A DNA stretch of 64,000 bases. Origin: Anaeramoeba flamelloides. Taxonomy: Eukaryota > Metamonada > Anaeramoebidae. Every line of letters starts with the position of its first letter. The first letter of the stretch is position 1. Shown in pieces: positions 1-11,574 of the stretch. The stretch covers positions 4,955,501-5,019,500 of the forward strand of contig JANTQA010000036.1 in the NCBI GenBank assembly GCA_027625915.1. The letters are read 5' to 3'. The notes under the pieces were generated by a model. It saw only the letters and a list, made by a program, of their open reading frames with translations. It had not been told where the DNA came from and did no database searches. A program made the translations under genes and the position numbers.

Positions 1-241
1 TACATTTCCAGATCTGCTTTTTTTTATCATATTTAAAGGGGCAAAATCCAACTTGTGGGATCACGAAATGATTACAAGCTATTTTATGGTTCTTGTAATG
101 ATCTTCTAAAGAAAAATAATTGCTTGTCCAGTCCATGTGTAAACCTGTTAACTCGGTATCAATTGCAATAAAATCACAATCCTCTAAATCTTGAATAATT
201 CTGTCCTTGTTTTCTTCCCAGTTTTCGCTTGTGATATTCAT
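1..241 (-). CDS. PARN-like CAF1-family 3' exoribonuclease, N-terminal part
   Basis: The minus strand reads from ATG at 241-239 with no stop to the window edge, giving 80 codons. Residues 28-31 read IDTE, the D-x-E first motif of DEDD-family 3' exonucleases, preceded by DFIA and followed by LTGL, as in PARN and other CAF1-family deadenylases. Further on PQVGFCPFKYD matches the QxGxCxFKYD segment of PARN-type enzymes. By family knowledge these proteins trim poly(A) tails or the 3' ends of small RNAs using two metal ions. The remaining D and H/D motifs lie beyond the window, so catalytic competence cannot be judged. The start is chosen because the conserved block begins about 25 residues in, as in PARN. 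TOE1- or PNLDC1-like relatives cannot be excluded. Confidence 0.82.
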   Translation of the reverse strand, partial: MNITSENWEENKDRIIQDLEDCDFIAIDTELTGLHMDWTSNYFSLEDHYKNHKIACNHFVIPQVGFCPFKYDKKKQIWKC

Positions 242-1089
242 AGTTGTAAATAAATTTGAAGAAAAATATTATAATGGAGATATAAATTGAAGAAAGTTAG
301 AAAAATGATTCAGTAGAAGAATCAATTCTTTAATTTAAATGTAGAAACCCAACGAATAAAATCTTCTTGAAACTGAGAAGAATAACGGTGAGTAGTTGTG
401 AGAAATGATCAATAATTTAATAACTTATCAAATTTGTTATTTTGTTGACAAATTTTTTTCTTCTTGTTGAAAATTCAAATGTTGATATTCGCAAAATTAA
501 ATTGTAAAGATTTTTTTTTTAAATTTTTTTGGAATCTAAAACTTAAGGTTTCCATTCACATAAATTGGAAAAATATTATCTCGTATTGAGTGTAAGTGCA
601 CTTGTTATTTTGGTTCTTAGATGATTGATTAAGATTTGATTTGGGTTTTAATAGTTGTTTACAGATAAATTGCAATTTAAGTTTGGATATTTTTACTTGA
701 TTTTCTTTTTTGAAATTATTATACTCAAGCTTTGAATAAAGCTTTTTATGAAGTTAAGTGTTAAGAAACTCTCGATAATTAGTTGCTCTTCAAAATATTC
801 TTTGTACTCGAATGTTTGATAAGAAACAGTTGGAAGATTTATAAAAATGGAAATTGAAGTAAACATTTATTGAAATTTATTCGAATTTCTCAGTATAAAT
901 GAGAAAATTATTTATAAATTTTTCCGAATTGAAGAATCTAAAATTAATAGATTGGAAGGTAGGTTATAATAAATTGTGATTTGTATGTTGTAAATTGAAA
1001 TTTTTATTTGATTTGGTTTTTATTTGGTGTCATTAAAAAAACTTGTTATTCTTTTTGAATTGGGTAAAAAGGAAATTAATAAAATAATT

Positions 1090-1255
1090 TCCAAAATTAC
1101 AATTTTTTTTAATTGTAATCCTTGGTAAAAAATGTAATAATTTATTTTTCAATAATATTTATAATAGTTTTTTTAGAGCGATGTGGGCCATGGATTACTG
1201 ATACCATTTACTCCCAATTATAAAATACTTTAATTATAGATTAATCTATGGTGAC
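1090..1255 (+). mobile_element. Solo end of a TTAAGG-type inverted-repeat element (family B)
   Basis: The stretch from the CCAAAATTACAATTTTT region through TTTATAATAGTTTTTTTAGA to the CCTTAATCTCTT end matches the right-hand part of the element at 49880-50628 and, inverted, the element at 31240-31990. Only about 170 bp of the roughly 750 bp element is recognisable here, so it is a truncated copy. Confidence 0.55.
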
Positions 1256-1796
1256 CTTAATCTCTTCAGTCAAAATTATTGTTTTGCTATTGCTGTATTT
1301 TAAAACAAGAAGAAAAAATTTTTCAATTATTCTTTGAATTATTTTTCAAATAAAGTTTCCTAAAAGTAGTTCAAAATATCCGATTTTATTAAAATAAAAA
1401 AGTGAAAAAAAAAAATGGGGTGAAAATTTTTTCCGTTATATACTACGAAGATCAGTTAACAAAACGAAAAAACTTTTCCTATTTATTTTGTAAAAGGTAT
1501 TTCGAAAAAGTATTGAGTTACTCTTTTATTAAGAAAATAATAAACACCCAACTCTATTGTTCAAACTTTGGGAATATTTGGAATGAAAAACTTTGAAAAA
1601 AAAAAATTCAACTTGATTGTCAAACTAATTGTTGGTTATGTTGTTTACCAACTATTTCAGATAAAGTTTAAGATACACATTGTATTTGTGATTCTTTTGT
1701 TTAATGATAAACAACAAAAGATAATCATTAACATGAATTCCATAAATCTGTATCACAACACAAAATTGCTTTTGTCCTTTTTGTGCTTTACTGTTA

Positions 1797-2011
1797 ATTG
1801 TAAAATAAAAAGATCAAAATTTTCATTCAGCTTTACAAAAATAATAACATTCCAAGAATTAAAACAAATCATCAAAATTCTCAATTCTATTCGAGAAAAT
1901 TAATATTTTGAGCTTTCTTTTATGAGAATTAAAAATTTTGAAATTTTACACGATTTTAAAATCTTTTTTTGTGGAAAACTGAATGAAAATTTAGTCCCAT
2001 TTATTTTACAA
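1797..2011. mobile_element. MITE-like element with 35-bp terminal inverted repeats (family C, copy 1)
   Basis: The left end has the core AAATTTTCATTCAGCTTT and the right end its inverted form, both bordered by TTGTAAAATAAA. The arms are imperfect over about 35 bp and the element is about 215 bp with no coding capacity. A second copy lies at 21838-22048 with the same internal layout. The size and inverted repeats fit a non-autonomous DNA transposon; the superfamily is not clear. Confidence 0.6.
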
Positions 2012-2154
2012 CAAATAATATCTTTCAAACAACAACACTCCTTTATTTCTTTGTTTTAATCATTTTTTTTAAAAAGAATACTTTCTCATAATTTTGATCT
2101 TATTGCAAAAAACTTTTTTTTAAGAAAAACAACCAAAAACCACTTTATTCAAGA

Positions 2155-2916
2155 ATGAAAAACTTTCAAGGAAAAAAAATAACACTCGTAACTTCAGGTG
2201 ATCATGGAATTGGGTACGAGGTTTGTAGACACCTCTCCAAATTCCAAAAAAATCATGTAATTCTTACTTCGAAAAACCAAAAAGAAGGGGAAAAATCAAG
2301 ATCACTTTTAGAAAAAGTAAATGGAGCCGAATTGTCCTTTCTAGAAATGGATGAAAATGATCCGGTGTCTGTTGAAAATACATTTAACAAAGTGCGATCA
2401 AGATTCGGAAAGCTTGATGTGTTAATTAATAACCCAAGCTTCCCTTTCCAAAACCTTACACAATTCCTTGACGTGCAAGTGAAAACCTTTATTGAAACCT
2501 TTGCGCTCAATGTATATTGTGCCTTCAACACAATGAAAACCTTTCTTCCGCTGATGCAGGAAAACAAATATGGAAGAATTGTAAACGTGGGTTCTTGTAT
2601 TGGTGATTTGCATTCGGTCCGTGAGCCGATCCATTCATGTTATGTGCTCACACAATTTTCCATAAAAAGCCTTACAAAAACCTTTTCTGAGGTTGTTAAC
2701 CCAAGCCAAATCAAAATTAACGCAATTGACATAAGCTATAACAAAAATGATGACTTCAAGAGGACAGGACAATTGAAAAAGCAGCCTGCAGTACTGAAAT
2801 CGGAAATCTCTATTTTAGTTGCTTACCTCACCGAAATTGGAGAGAATGGCCCAACAGGATCTTTTTTCCAAGATCTAAAACTCATAGAATCTTCCTTGGA
2901 AAGAAAGCAATTTTAA
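2155..2916 (+). CDS. Short-chain dehydrogenase/reductase family protein, active site altered
   Basis: Single-exon frame of 253 residues, the usual length for a classical SDR, starting at ATG 2155. The Rossmann start reads LVTSGDHGIG (residues 11-20) where TGxxxGIG is usual, so the first Gly is Ser14. INNPS (91-95) stands for the NNAG motif, and Ser147 in NVGSCIG is the expected catalytic Ser. The YxxxK motif reads Y163-V-L-T-Q167: the Tyr is kept but the catalytic Lys is Gln. The C-terminal GPTGSFF (232-238) resembles the GPTGxFF segment of carbonyl-reductase and menthol-dehydrogenase-like SDRs. Those enzymes reduce carbonyls with NADPH; the Lys and Gly losses suggest weak or altered activity, or a non-catalytic role. 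No intron is needed. A T-rich run follows the stop. Confidence 0.85.
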   Translation: MKNFQGKKITLVTSGDHGIGYEVCRHLSKFQKNHVILTSKNQKEGEKSRSLLEKVNGAELSFLEMDENDPVSVENTFNKVRSRFGKLDVLINNPSFPFQNLTQFLDVQVKTFIETFALNVYCAFNTMKTFLPLMQENKYGRIVNVGSCIGDLHSVREPIHSCYVLTQFSIKSLTKTFSEVVNPSQIKINAIDISYNKNDDFKRTGQLKKQPAVLKSEISILVAYLTEIGENGPTGSFFQDLKLIESSLERKQF

Positions 2917-3587
2917 TACCTTTCCTTGCACAAAATTTGTTTCAAAATTTGTTTTCTTTTCTTGACTTTTTTTTTTTTTTCTTTTCTTTTTTTTTCTTTT
3001 CATTCGTGCCTTTTCTTTCAAACCAACCCAAACCTAAACTAATTAAAAAGAAAAAAAATTTGGATCATTTGTTCTGTATTTATACTAATAAAATTTGTTT
3101 TTCAAATAGTAACATGAATATATTTGAATATTTGAAAATATTTTTTTCTTTATTTTTATTTTTTTTTCTTTTTTTTCTGCTTTTGTTCTTTTGATTTCCC
3201 TTTTTTTTATTCCTTTATTCTCTTACTATTTTACTCTCTTTTTTCGTTCTTTTAATTCACTTCTTTGTCTTGAAAAATGAAAGCAAAATGCTTTTTTCGC
3301 CTATTAAACATAACAATATTGCTTGTTTTGTTCTCCTTTCTTTTTTGAAAATATAAAAAAAAACAGCAAAATAGAATCAAAGAGACTTAAAGTGAGTAAC
3401 ACCTTTTTAAGGGACTCTCATTTACTGGTCATTATAAAATAAAAAGATCATAATTTTCTGTAGAATTTCCAAAAAAGAACATAACCAATGGTTAAAATAA
3501 ACCCTCAAAGTCCCCCCAATTCTCTTAAAAAAGGGAAATTAATAATTAAAGCTTGATTTAGGTATTAAAGCATTGGAATTTGGCATT

Positions 3588-3672
3588 ATAGTTAGTTCCA
3601 CTTTTAAGTCACAAACTTACAACTTAATTTAAGGCACAATAAAAAAAATCTCAAATTCAAGCAAATTATTTG
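3588..3672 (+). repeat. Solo arm of the CAGTCAGTTCCACTTTTAAG palindrome family
   Basis: AGTTAGTTCCACTTTTAAG followed by ACAAACTTACAA and TTTAAGGCACAATAAAA matches the left arm of the element at 24221-24416. No inverted partner arm is found downstream, so this is a decayed or truncated copy. Confidence 0.5.
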
Positions 3673-3685
3673 GATTTTTTTTTAC

Positions 3686-3865
3686 TTAAGGGACTCATCT
3701 CTATTAAATTTTTTGGGTTAAATTTAATAATGGTTGAGAAAATTTTTTGGCCTATTACTAAGATTTGAAAAGTCCTGTTTATTTTCAATATTAAACATAT
3801 TTCTAGATAATAAATCCTTATTTAGAAATTGATCAAAAAAAAAATAATAGAGACTTGTCCCTTAA
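3686..3865. mobile_element. 180-bp TTAA-flanked MITE
   Basis: The left end is TTAAGGGACTCATCTCTATT and the right end its inverse (AATAGAGACTTGTCCCTTAA), with TTAA at both outer edges. About 18 of 20 terminal bases pair. A partial relative of the end (TTTTTAAGGGACTCTC) sits at about 3408. TTAA borders are typical of piggyBac-type targets, but the assignment is only by analogy. Confidence 0.6.
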
Positions 3866-4508
3866 ATTTATTTACATTACAGTGAATTTTGTAATTAAAC
3901 TTGAAAAGTTTTTGTACAGAAAAAATTGAACTGACTTTTATCAAATACCACAAGTACTTTCAGTTTAGCAGAGTGCTAATTTTGTTTTTGTTTTTAATTC
4001 ATATTTTTGTTTCTATAACTTATTGATATTTTATAAAAACAAAAATTAATAAAAAAAAAAAAGTAGTTTTCCAGAATTTTTGTTTTATTATCTATTTTTT
4101 TTTTAGATTTTTCAACTAAACATAAAATTCAGTCCAGTTTTGAGTTTTTAAAATCAGGAAAATCTAAATGAATTTTATTTTTATTTCATAAATTCAAAAA
4201 ATGTAACAACGCTTTTCTAGAATATATATTTATAAGCTAAAATATTTTATTCTACTCTAATCTTAAAAATTCTAGTTAAAAAAAAAATAATTTACTTGAT
4301 ATTTTCAGAATATACAGAAAACTCAAGAAAATATTACAAAATATTTCTAGAACTCAAAATAATTAATATAAAATCAAATATTATCTTATATCAAATACAG
4401 CACATTAAAATATTAAGGTGGGTTTTTTTATTTGTAAAATACACAGAAAATCCACAGTGACTACTTTTAATTATTACTCAATATTAAATAAAACTTGAAA
4501 AATAATAG

Positions 4509-4533
4509 ATATATATATATATATATATATATA
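4509..4533. repeat. (TA)n microsatellite
   Basis: Uninterrupted TA dinucleotides, about 12 copies. Confidence 0.9.
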
Positions 4534-4864
4534 ATGAAAGGTTCTGATTCCATATGTTAAGTTAGAAAGCACACGAATAACATAAATAGGTTTCCTTATT
4601 TTAACCATAAAAATAAAATAAATAAAACCTTGGAGTAAATTCAAAAAATATGACTAATGAAATTATTGAAAAAATCAAAACTTTTCTTTTGTACCACCCA
4701 TCCTATCAAGAAAATTAAATAATTTAGATAAAAGAATTAATTTAAATTAAAATATAAATAATAAAAAAATTTTAGATATTATTCAAAATAAAGGATCATT
4801 ATTTATTTTGTAATTAGTAAAAGATAAAGAAAATTATAATTCTTTATTAAAATTTCTGAACAAC

Positions 4865-5165
4865 ATTTTCAAAATTAGGGAAGGGCCGTAGAGTGCAGTT
4901 AGCTTTTCCAGAATTCAACAGAATTGAGTTAATTCTAGACTTTTCAAAATTCAATTTTTATCCTTGAAAATCTAACGGGAGTTTTTTACTTTTTGAAATA
5001 AAGTAAAAATTTCTAAAATTATCTTTTTATTACAAAAATTAAAAAAACCTAATGGGATGTACTGTAGAGTGCCGTCAAGTGCCTCACTTTTCCAGAATTT
5101 AAAAGAATAGAGTAAAATCTAAAATTATGTCCAATTCTTTTGAATTCTGTAAAACCTAACCGTTC
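4865..5165. repeat. Composite palindromic repeat, short copy
   Basis: It contains CTTTTCCAGAATTCAACAGA, later AGAGTGCCGTCAAGTGCC next to CTTTTCCAGAATTTAAAAGA, then the inverse TTCTTTTGAATTCTGTAAAA leading into CCTAAC. These are the modules of the larger arrays at 12640, 41300, 44010, 47685 and 55085. This copy is shorter and diverged. Confidence 0.55.
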
Positions 5166-6147
5166 TTAGAAGATGAAAGTAGTTTCAGACCTTAAAAATA
5201 AAAAAAAACAATTTTTTAAACTCTAAAAGAAGAATTTAAACCAATTAAGTAAAAAAAAATTAACTGTATATATGATTTTAAATGATTTAAAAGAGGATGA
5301 AATAATATTTTTCTTGTTTTTAATCAATGGATTTAATTCTCAGTGGGTTTGAGATTTGGAATTTACTAATTGTAAACAGTTTCCTATATTCTCTGTATCT
5401 CTTTATTTGAAGAATATTAAATTTTCTGATAAATAAGAACAAATTACAAATATGGTTTGTGGGTTCTTTGATGTGAAAAAAGATTACCATTCATTGATTC
5501 CAAAAAGTTGGTGATTTTCAAAAACTCAAATCAAAAACTATTTCAAAACCGACAATCGAACTGATCTTTTGAAGTTGTTGGTATTTAATTCAGTCAACTT
5601 TTTTCAAACCTGCAATTTTTTACCAAAGCTTAAGAAAAATAAAAAAAATGTCCAGCAAATAAGAAAGAAAGAAATAAATAAAACTCGTTTCACAGTTTTG
5701 AAAAAAGGAATACTCACTTAAAAATTACCAAAAATAAATTGGTCTCTGAGAAATGAACCATAATAATTCATTTAAACAAAATAAAATACCATTTTCTAGT
5801 TGTTTTTATTCAATACATAACCTTACCAAACAAAGACAATAAAATTATTGCTAAATTCTTATATTCTTGTAATTTTTAAATTGAGTTCATTGTACTTACA
5901 ACGAGAGTAGAAAGGAAACCAAACACAGCTCAAAGACACGGAATGTTCAAATTTAAGTTTATTACAGTATTTTGTGATTCACTTTGATTAACTTTATTTT
6001 TAATCTGAAAAAATCAATAAAAGAAACTCTTATGGTGAAAAAAAACAAATAAAAAGAACAGAATCATATTAAATCTAGATAATAAGCGAAATAGTTGAAA
6101 AACTAATATCCAAAAAAATCATTTTTTTTAAATTTTTGTTTTTTAAC

Positions 6148-9100
6148 ATGAATTTCGATTTACCGCTTCGTGTGAAGCTGCCACCACGTTTTCAAAATCA
6201 GGTACAGAACCAAAACCAAAGCCAAAACCAAAGCCATCACCAAAACCCTAATTATAATCACCGTCACCACCGTCATAGTCATAACCATAATCAATACCAA
6301 AATAGGAATCAAAACCCAAACCATGAACAAATACGCGTCCGCAGTCACGATCACAACCAACAACAAAACTATAACCAAAATATCAAGCAGATTCATGTCC
6401 ATCATAATGACAACCAAAACCATAACCAAAACCAATACCGAAATCAAAATCAAAACCAGCAATACAACAACCAGATGAATAATAATATGATGAACCAAAA
6501 TCAATTCCGAAACCAAAATCCTAACCAAAACCAATTCCAAAGGCCCAACCATTCCCAGCAACAACCACGAGTTTTAAAAATTGAGCCAACTCCAAGAACA
6601 CTCTCAATTAATCCTAACTCTTTTAGATCAAACCAACCTGAGGTTTCTAATCAATACAGAGGCATGGGAGGTGGTGGATCCATGAACAGGCTATCTCAAA
6701 AACCACAAATGCAACAACAGCAACTCCAACAACAACAACAACAACAACAATTCGGTCAAACAACAAACCAACAACAAACCCCAAATATTGCAATGGGATC
6801 TGGTGGTGGAATGGGAAGCTTCAATCCTAATATGAACAAACCTTTTACAGGGCTGGGGCAGCTAAGTAGTCTTCCTCTACAAATACAAAACAACCCACAA
6901 CTCTTGTCACACATCCAAAAAACAATTGGAAACAAAATCTCACTAAGCTTTCCTGTAACAGGCGAACTTTTACCACCAGGAATTGGCGATAATGATACTA
7001 CACTTGGCCTTGGGCTTGCAAACCCTTCTCAACTTTCTCGTTTAAAAGGTCAATCTTCGAACATTAAAAATAAAAAGTCAATCCTTAATTATCCTCGCCC
7101 AAAAAATGATACAATGGCTTCTGGTAATTATCTATTTTTTTTTTTTTTGAACTTTCAAAATAAAAAAACGCTCTTTTGTTTTAAAAAATTAAGCTTCTCT
7201 TTTCCTTTTTAAATTATTTTTTTGTCTTTGCTTTTAAAAAAAAAATTAAAAAAATAACAAAAAAAACAAAAAAAAACAAATAACAAAAAAAAAAACAAAA
7301 AAAAAACAAAAAAAAAAAACAAATAAAAACAAATAAAAACACTTTAAACGAATAGGATTAAGTCCAAATTTAAGAAAATTATTTAAGCCACCTGAAGATT
7401 TAAAACCAATAAAATCAACTCAAAAAGAAATTAAAAAGTTAAAAACAAGGTTTACACCACAATTTTCCGGTTTGTCTAGTTTTGTTGGACGGTTCAAAGA
7501 ACCAAAAAAAAAAATTATCAAAAAAGAAAAAAAAGAAGAAGAGATGGAAACCAAAAAAGAAGAAGAAAAGGAAATCCAAAACGAGGAAAAAAAAGAGGAA
7601 GAAAAAGAAAAAGGCGAAATTGTGGAAGAAGTAATCGAAGAAGAAAATCTCGAAGAAGACAAAAATTTACCAACAATTTTCATTCAGCCTGATCAATTAA
7701 AAAAAATCTTACAAAAAAAGAAAGAAGAAGAAGAAAAGAAAAGAATAGCAAGCGAAAAAAAAAATTATAACCCAAAAGAGGATCAAAAAATTACATCTGC
7801 ACCAAAAAATACATTATTTGTTGCAAGAATTGCAAAGAAAACAACCAAAAAAGAATTAACCGAGCTCTTTTCCAAATACGGTGAAATTAAATCTCTTGTA
7901 ATGGTCAAAGATCTGAAAGAAAGGCCAAGAGGATACGCATTTGTTGAATTTGTCAAAGAGTCCGATGCCAGGTATGCATTTAACAAGTCTGACGGCATGA
8001 AATTCAATGGCAAAAGATTAATTGTTGATCGTGACAGGGGTAGAAATAGTAAAAATTGGCTTCCTTCAAGGTTAGGCGGTGGTAAGGGCAGATCGGATAA
8101 TCGATTTCAACCAGTAAACACGCCACCAAAGTAAATTTTTCATTTTTGTTTTTTCTTCATACCTTAATTGTTTTTGTTTAAATGAAGAGTAATAATGAAC
8201 TTGTTAAAACTCCGTCATTACAAATTTTTTCGAAATTCATGATAATTCGATTTCTTTTATTGATATTTGGTACAATTTTTAAGATATTTGTAGTCTCATA
8301 ATTTTGCACTTAAGGAGGTACGTTCCAAATAAATTCTTCTGATACATTACAAACACCAAAATGTCGATTTTTCATTTTGGTTTAGTGAATACGATCATGT
8401 ATCCACATATTAAGATCTTCTACTTAGAAACTAGAATAATTTATTTTTGCAAAAAATGTTGTTTTTTGTTTTTTATTTTTTGTTTTACTTTAAATACCTC
8501 ACTTACTCAGTTCTTAAAAATAAACATAAGAAGATACTCATCCAATCACTTTTTCATTTAAGTCGGTTTTTCGTACAAATATACTAATAACTCAACAAAA
8601 ATTCAATAATTTCCAAATAAATCAATACTAATCTTCATGAGAAATTTGTTGATATTGGGTTCTTGGAATAGAACAAAAAAATATAAAATCCAAAAAAAAT
8701 CGCAAATAAAACCCATTTTTTCCAAAAAATAATTTATTTGAATTTGTGGATAAAAGATCTTAAACCCACATAAAAGAACGGTTTTTGTAATGCATCTGAA
8801 GAATTCATTTGGAACGTGCCTCCTTAAAATGCTTTCATGAGGAAATTTCAAAGTAAAAAATTGTTTTTATTGGTACAAATTATTGAAATTGGCCGACTTA
8901 TTCTTGTTTATAACTCTCTGAATCATCAACAAGAGTTTGGCTAATTTGAGCTCTGATACAAATATAGTATAGAATTTGTTTGATTGGAAAAAATTATTAT
9001 ATCATGATCTTTTAACGCTTTTTTTAAGCTTATATCAATTATAAAACAATACTTTATAATTTTAAAAAAATATTCTGATTTGTTTAATTTGATGGAAAAA

Positions 9101-10735
9101 AAAAAAGTAAAAACCAAAATCTTTTATTTATTATGTCTAATACATTTATGTTATTAATATACTAATTTAAAAACATGGGAAAGTTCTTTTTTTTAAAAAA
9201 AAATATATCCAATTTAAACTCTAAACCGATACCATTTAATTTTATTTTTGATCTTTAAAAAAAAAGAATAACTTTATTTATTATTTCAGATTTTTTGCAC
9301 TTTGTACAAAATACAGTCATTTCATTTCTGATATGCATGTTTTAACTTTCTACGAATTTTTAAAAATTAGTTAAACTTTTTTTAAACTTGGGTTAACACA
9401 AGTAATATAAATATTGAATTAAAGGTTTAACAAAAATCACAAGATTACAATAATAATAACCTTCTGTAGCACACTATTATCAATTTTCTTTCAAAAATTT
9501 AAAGATAATTTTACTATTCAAGAGGATCTTCAATTTTAAGAACAATAAGAAAATATTTGAGATAGAAACTACATTTGATCATTTTAATTGAAATAAGCCA
9601 GAAATCACAGAAAACACAGAAATCACAGAAACCACAGAAATCACAGTAACTAAAATTGATCATCCCAATTGGTATGAGTTCAGATAAAGTTTAGATAATT
9701 TTTAAAAATTCGTAGAAAGTTAAAACATGCATATCAGAAATGAAATGACTGTATTTTGTACAAAGTGCAAAAAATCTGAAATAATAAATAAAGTTATTCT
9801 TTTTTTTTAAAGATCAAAAATAAACTTAAAGTGGTACTAATAAATTATTTAAAGAATAATAACTTTTTTTCATATGAATTATTGTGATTTTTCAAATTTT
9901 TTTTTTTTTAAAACTTTAAAAATTTATTATTTTTTTTAAAAAATCTTAATTTGGTACTTTTTGTACCATAATTAATTTTGTGTAGGCGTATTACATAAAA
10001 CCCCCGATCCTAAAAGTTTTACCGAGTATTATGATCAAAGTAACCAAATTAAAAGCCCTATAAATTTAAAGGAAAATAATTTTTTAATACAACGAAATGA
10101 ATAAAAAAAACTTAATTTAAATTTCCATCATCAGTTTTATCATTCACATTATTGTTATTCATTAAATTAGCAATTATTTTATCAATATTTAAAATTCATT
10201 AATAATCAATAAAAAAAAACCAAAATATATTTTTGAACTGATTAATAGAATTGAAGAAAACAGATACAAGGAACGTAACAGTGGTGATGATTATAGAAGA
10301 GAAGATGATTATAGAAATTATGATCGACAATCACAAACATATTATTCAACAATTGATAGAAAAACAAAGCAATCATCACAAAGGGATTCTCGACGATATG
10401 GCGAAAGTAACCGTGGAAGAGAAAGAGATCATAATAGAGACAGGAATAGAGAACGAGATCGATACCGAGATTATGGAAGAGACAGAGACAGAGACCGTAA
10501 TAGGGATAGTTACCGAAATAGAGATAACAACTATAGATATCGACGAAATGATAACGATTATAATTCTGATAGAAATAAAAGGGAACGCGGAAGAAATTTA
10601 TATGATAGGATGAGAGAAAATCAGGAATCTAGAAATTCAAATAATAGATATGATAAACGTAAAAGATACAATTACATAGATTTTGATAAACCAAATGAGA
10701 AAAATGATTATGTTCCAAATTATCGGAAATTTTAA
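6148..10735 (+). CDS. SNRNP70: U1 snRNP 70 kDa protein with N/Q-rich N-terminal extension (3 exons)
   Basis: Exons 6148-7123, 7356-8130 and 10249-10735 join in frame (phases 1 and 2, GT-AG) to 745 residues. Residues 1-325 are dominated by Asn/Gln/His repeats (NQNQ runs and a Q run near 195) with Gly-rich patches. Residues 327-335 (LSPNLRKLF) and about 362-375 (SGLSSFVGRFKEP) match the two conserved blocks that normally start U1-70K. After a Lys/Glu helix-like stretch comes one RRM (478-549): RNP2 LFVARI, RNP1 RGYAFVEF. It is followed by DRGR and RLGGGKG, the hallmark shared by U1-70K and U11-35K. Exon 3 supplies an Arg/Asp-rich tail (RDRDRDRNRD) like the U1-70K C-terminus. By family knowledge the protein binds U1 snRNA loop I and helps select 5' splice sites. 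The block before the RRM favours U1-70K over U11-35K. ATG at 6148 is the first in frame. The extension is the oddity. Intron 2 (2.1 kb) holds two inverted-repeat structures. Confidence 0.9.
8310..8827. mobile_element. 518-bp foldback element, TTAAGG ends (family A, copy 1)
   Basis: The left end TTAAGGAGGTACGTTCCAAA and right end TTTGGAACGTGCCTCCTTAA are inverse with one mismatch. Pairing continues inward for well over 100 bp, including TAAGATCTT and AATAATTTATTT blocks, so the whole element can fold back. TTAA lies at both edges. It sits inside intron 2 of U1-70K. A diverged copy lies at 29978-30481. It encodes no transposase. Confidence 0.7.
9240..9824. repeat. Long inverted repeat: two ~137-bp arms, 312-bp spacer
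   Basis: The left arm (9240-9376) and right arm (9689-9824) are near-perfect inverses; for example GTACAAAATACAGTCATTTC on the left and GAAATGACTGTATTTTGTAC on the right. Identity is much higher than for the other inverted repeats here, so it looks young or is kept homogenised. It lies in U1-70K intron 2 and would form a long hairpin in the pre-mRNA. Confidence 0.75.
9598..9652. repeat. Short tandem repeat, AGAAAYCAC unit
   Basis: About six copies of a 9-10 bp unit (CAGAAATCACAGAAACCACA type) in the spacer of the long inverted repeat. Confidence 0.8.
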
Positions 10736-11568
10736 ATATTCCTTAAGCAATCCCAATTTTTCATCTTTAATATTCTTTTATTTTTTTTTTATTTCATGCT
10801 CTTTATTTTTTTTTCGTTGTCTTTTTTTTTTTTCCTTTTTCTTTATTTCTTTTTATCTTTTTTTCAAGATTTTACCTTTTATTTTATTTCTTTTCCTTTT
10901 TTTTTTTTATAGCAATAATTGGTTTGTAAATGAAAATTATTCTAATATTTTTGAATAATTTTCTAAAAAGCAAAATCAAAAACACATAATAATCCAATAA
11001 CAACCACAAAGCAAAGAACTCAATTATTCACAAAAAATTCATTTTTCCAATCCACACAATATTAAAAATTCATTTTTCAAATCTTCACAATATTAAAAAA
11101 AACAAAATTTTGCCTGGAAACAACCAAATTATTGATTATACATTTTTTTTTTTTTTTTTTTTGATAAAAAATTCAAATCAAAAATTAAATATTCTTTTTA
11201 TGACAAAAAAAAAAACATTTTCCAAATAAAACAAGAAACACACATCATACTTTTTAAAATTCTTTTGGGGGTTTTTATGATAAAGTCGTATATCTTTCAT
11301 CATAAATCATTAAATGAAAGGTGATAATTATTTTAAAATATTAATTTCTTCGTTCTCATAAAGATTTTAGTGTTTTTGAATACTCCATTTTCTTTTTTTA
11401 ATTTTTTATTTGTATTTTTTTGTTATAAAACTTAGAAAAAATTTTAGAATTGAATCAAAACCTTTTATTTTTATTTTTTAAATTTTTTCTTTTTTTTCTT
11501 TCTTCTTTTTTCTTTATTTATATTTTTTAATAAATCAAACAAAACAAAACAAATAAAAATAAATAACA

Positions 11569-11574
<6 letters not shown>

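Larger units (their letters stand above)
242..2154. other. Intergenic region between divergent deadenylase and SDR genes
   Basis: About 1.9 kb without a convincing gene. It must hold the promoters of the deadenylase (left) and the SDR gene (right). I see a diverged repeat at about 540-665 related to about 53660-53795, one end of a larger inverted-repeat element at 1090-1255, and a small inverted-repeat element at 1797-2011. Open frames at 1402-1596 and 1568-1903 have no recognisable motif, and the second runs into the small element, so I do not call them genes. Confidence 0.6.
2917..6147. other. Intergenic, repeat-rich, no gene seen
   Basis: A pyrimidine-rich run (2937-3260) directly follows the SDR gene; the poly-Phe-like frame in it is low-complexity and not credible. 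Further on lie a solo palindrome arm (3588-3672), a small TTAAGG-ended element (3686-3865), a TA microsatellite (4509-4533) and a composite palindromic block (4865-5165). From 5170 to 6147 I see nothing beyond AT-rich sequence; the U1-70K promoter should be at its right end. Confidence 0.55.

Noticed and set aside
1568-1903. 111-residue hydrophobic frame
   Set aside because: Its last third lies inside the family C inverted-repeat element and it has no recognised domain.
2937-3194. 85-residue Phe-rich frame
   Set aside because: Translation of a pyrimidine run in the SDR 3' flank; no motif and no start context.
9598-9652. Regularly spaced short repeats that could suggest a CRISPR-like array
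   Set aside because: Units are only about 9 bp with no spacers, in a eukaryotic intron.
10251-10613. 120-residue Ile/Glu-rich frame
   Set aside because: Wrong frame over U1-70K exon 3; the adjacent frame gives the Arg/Asp-rich tail expected of the family.
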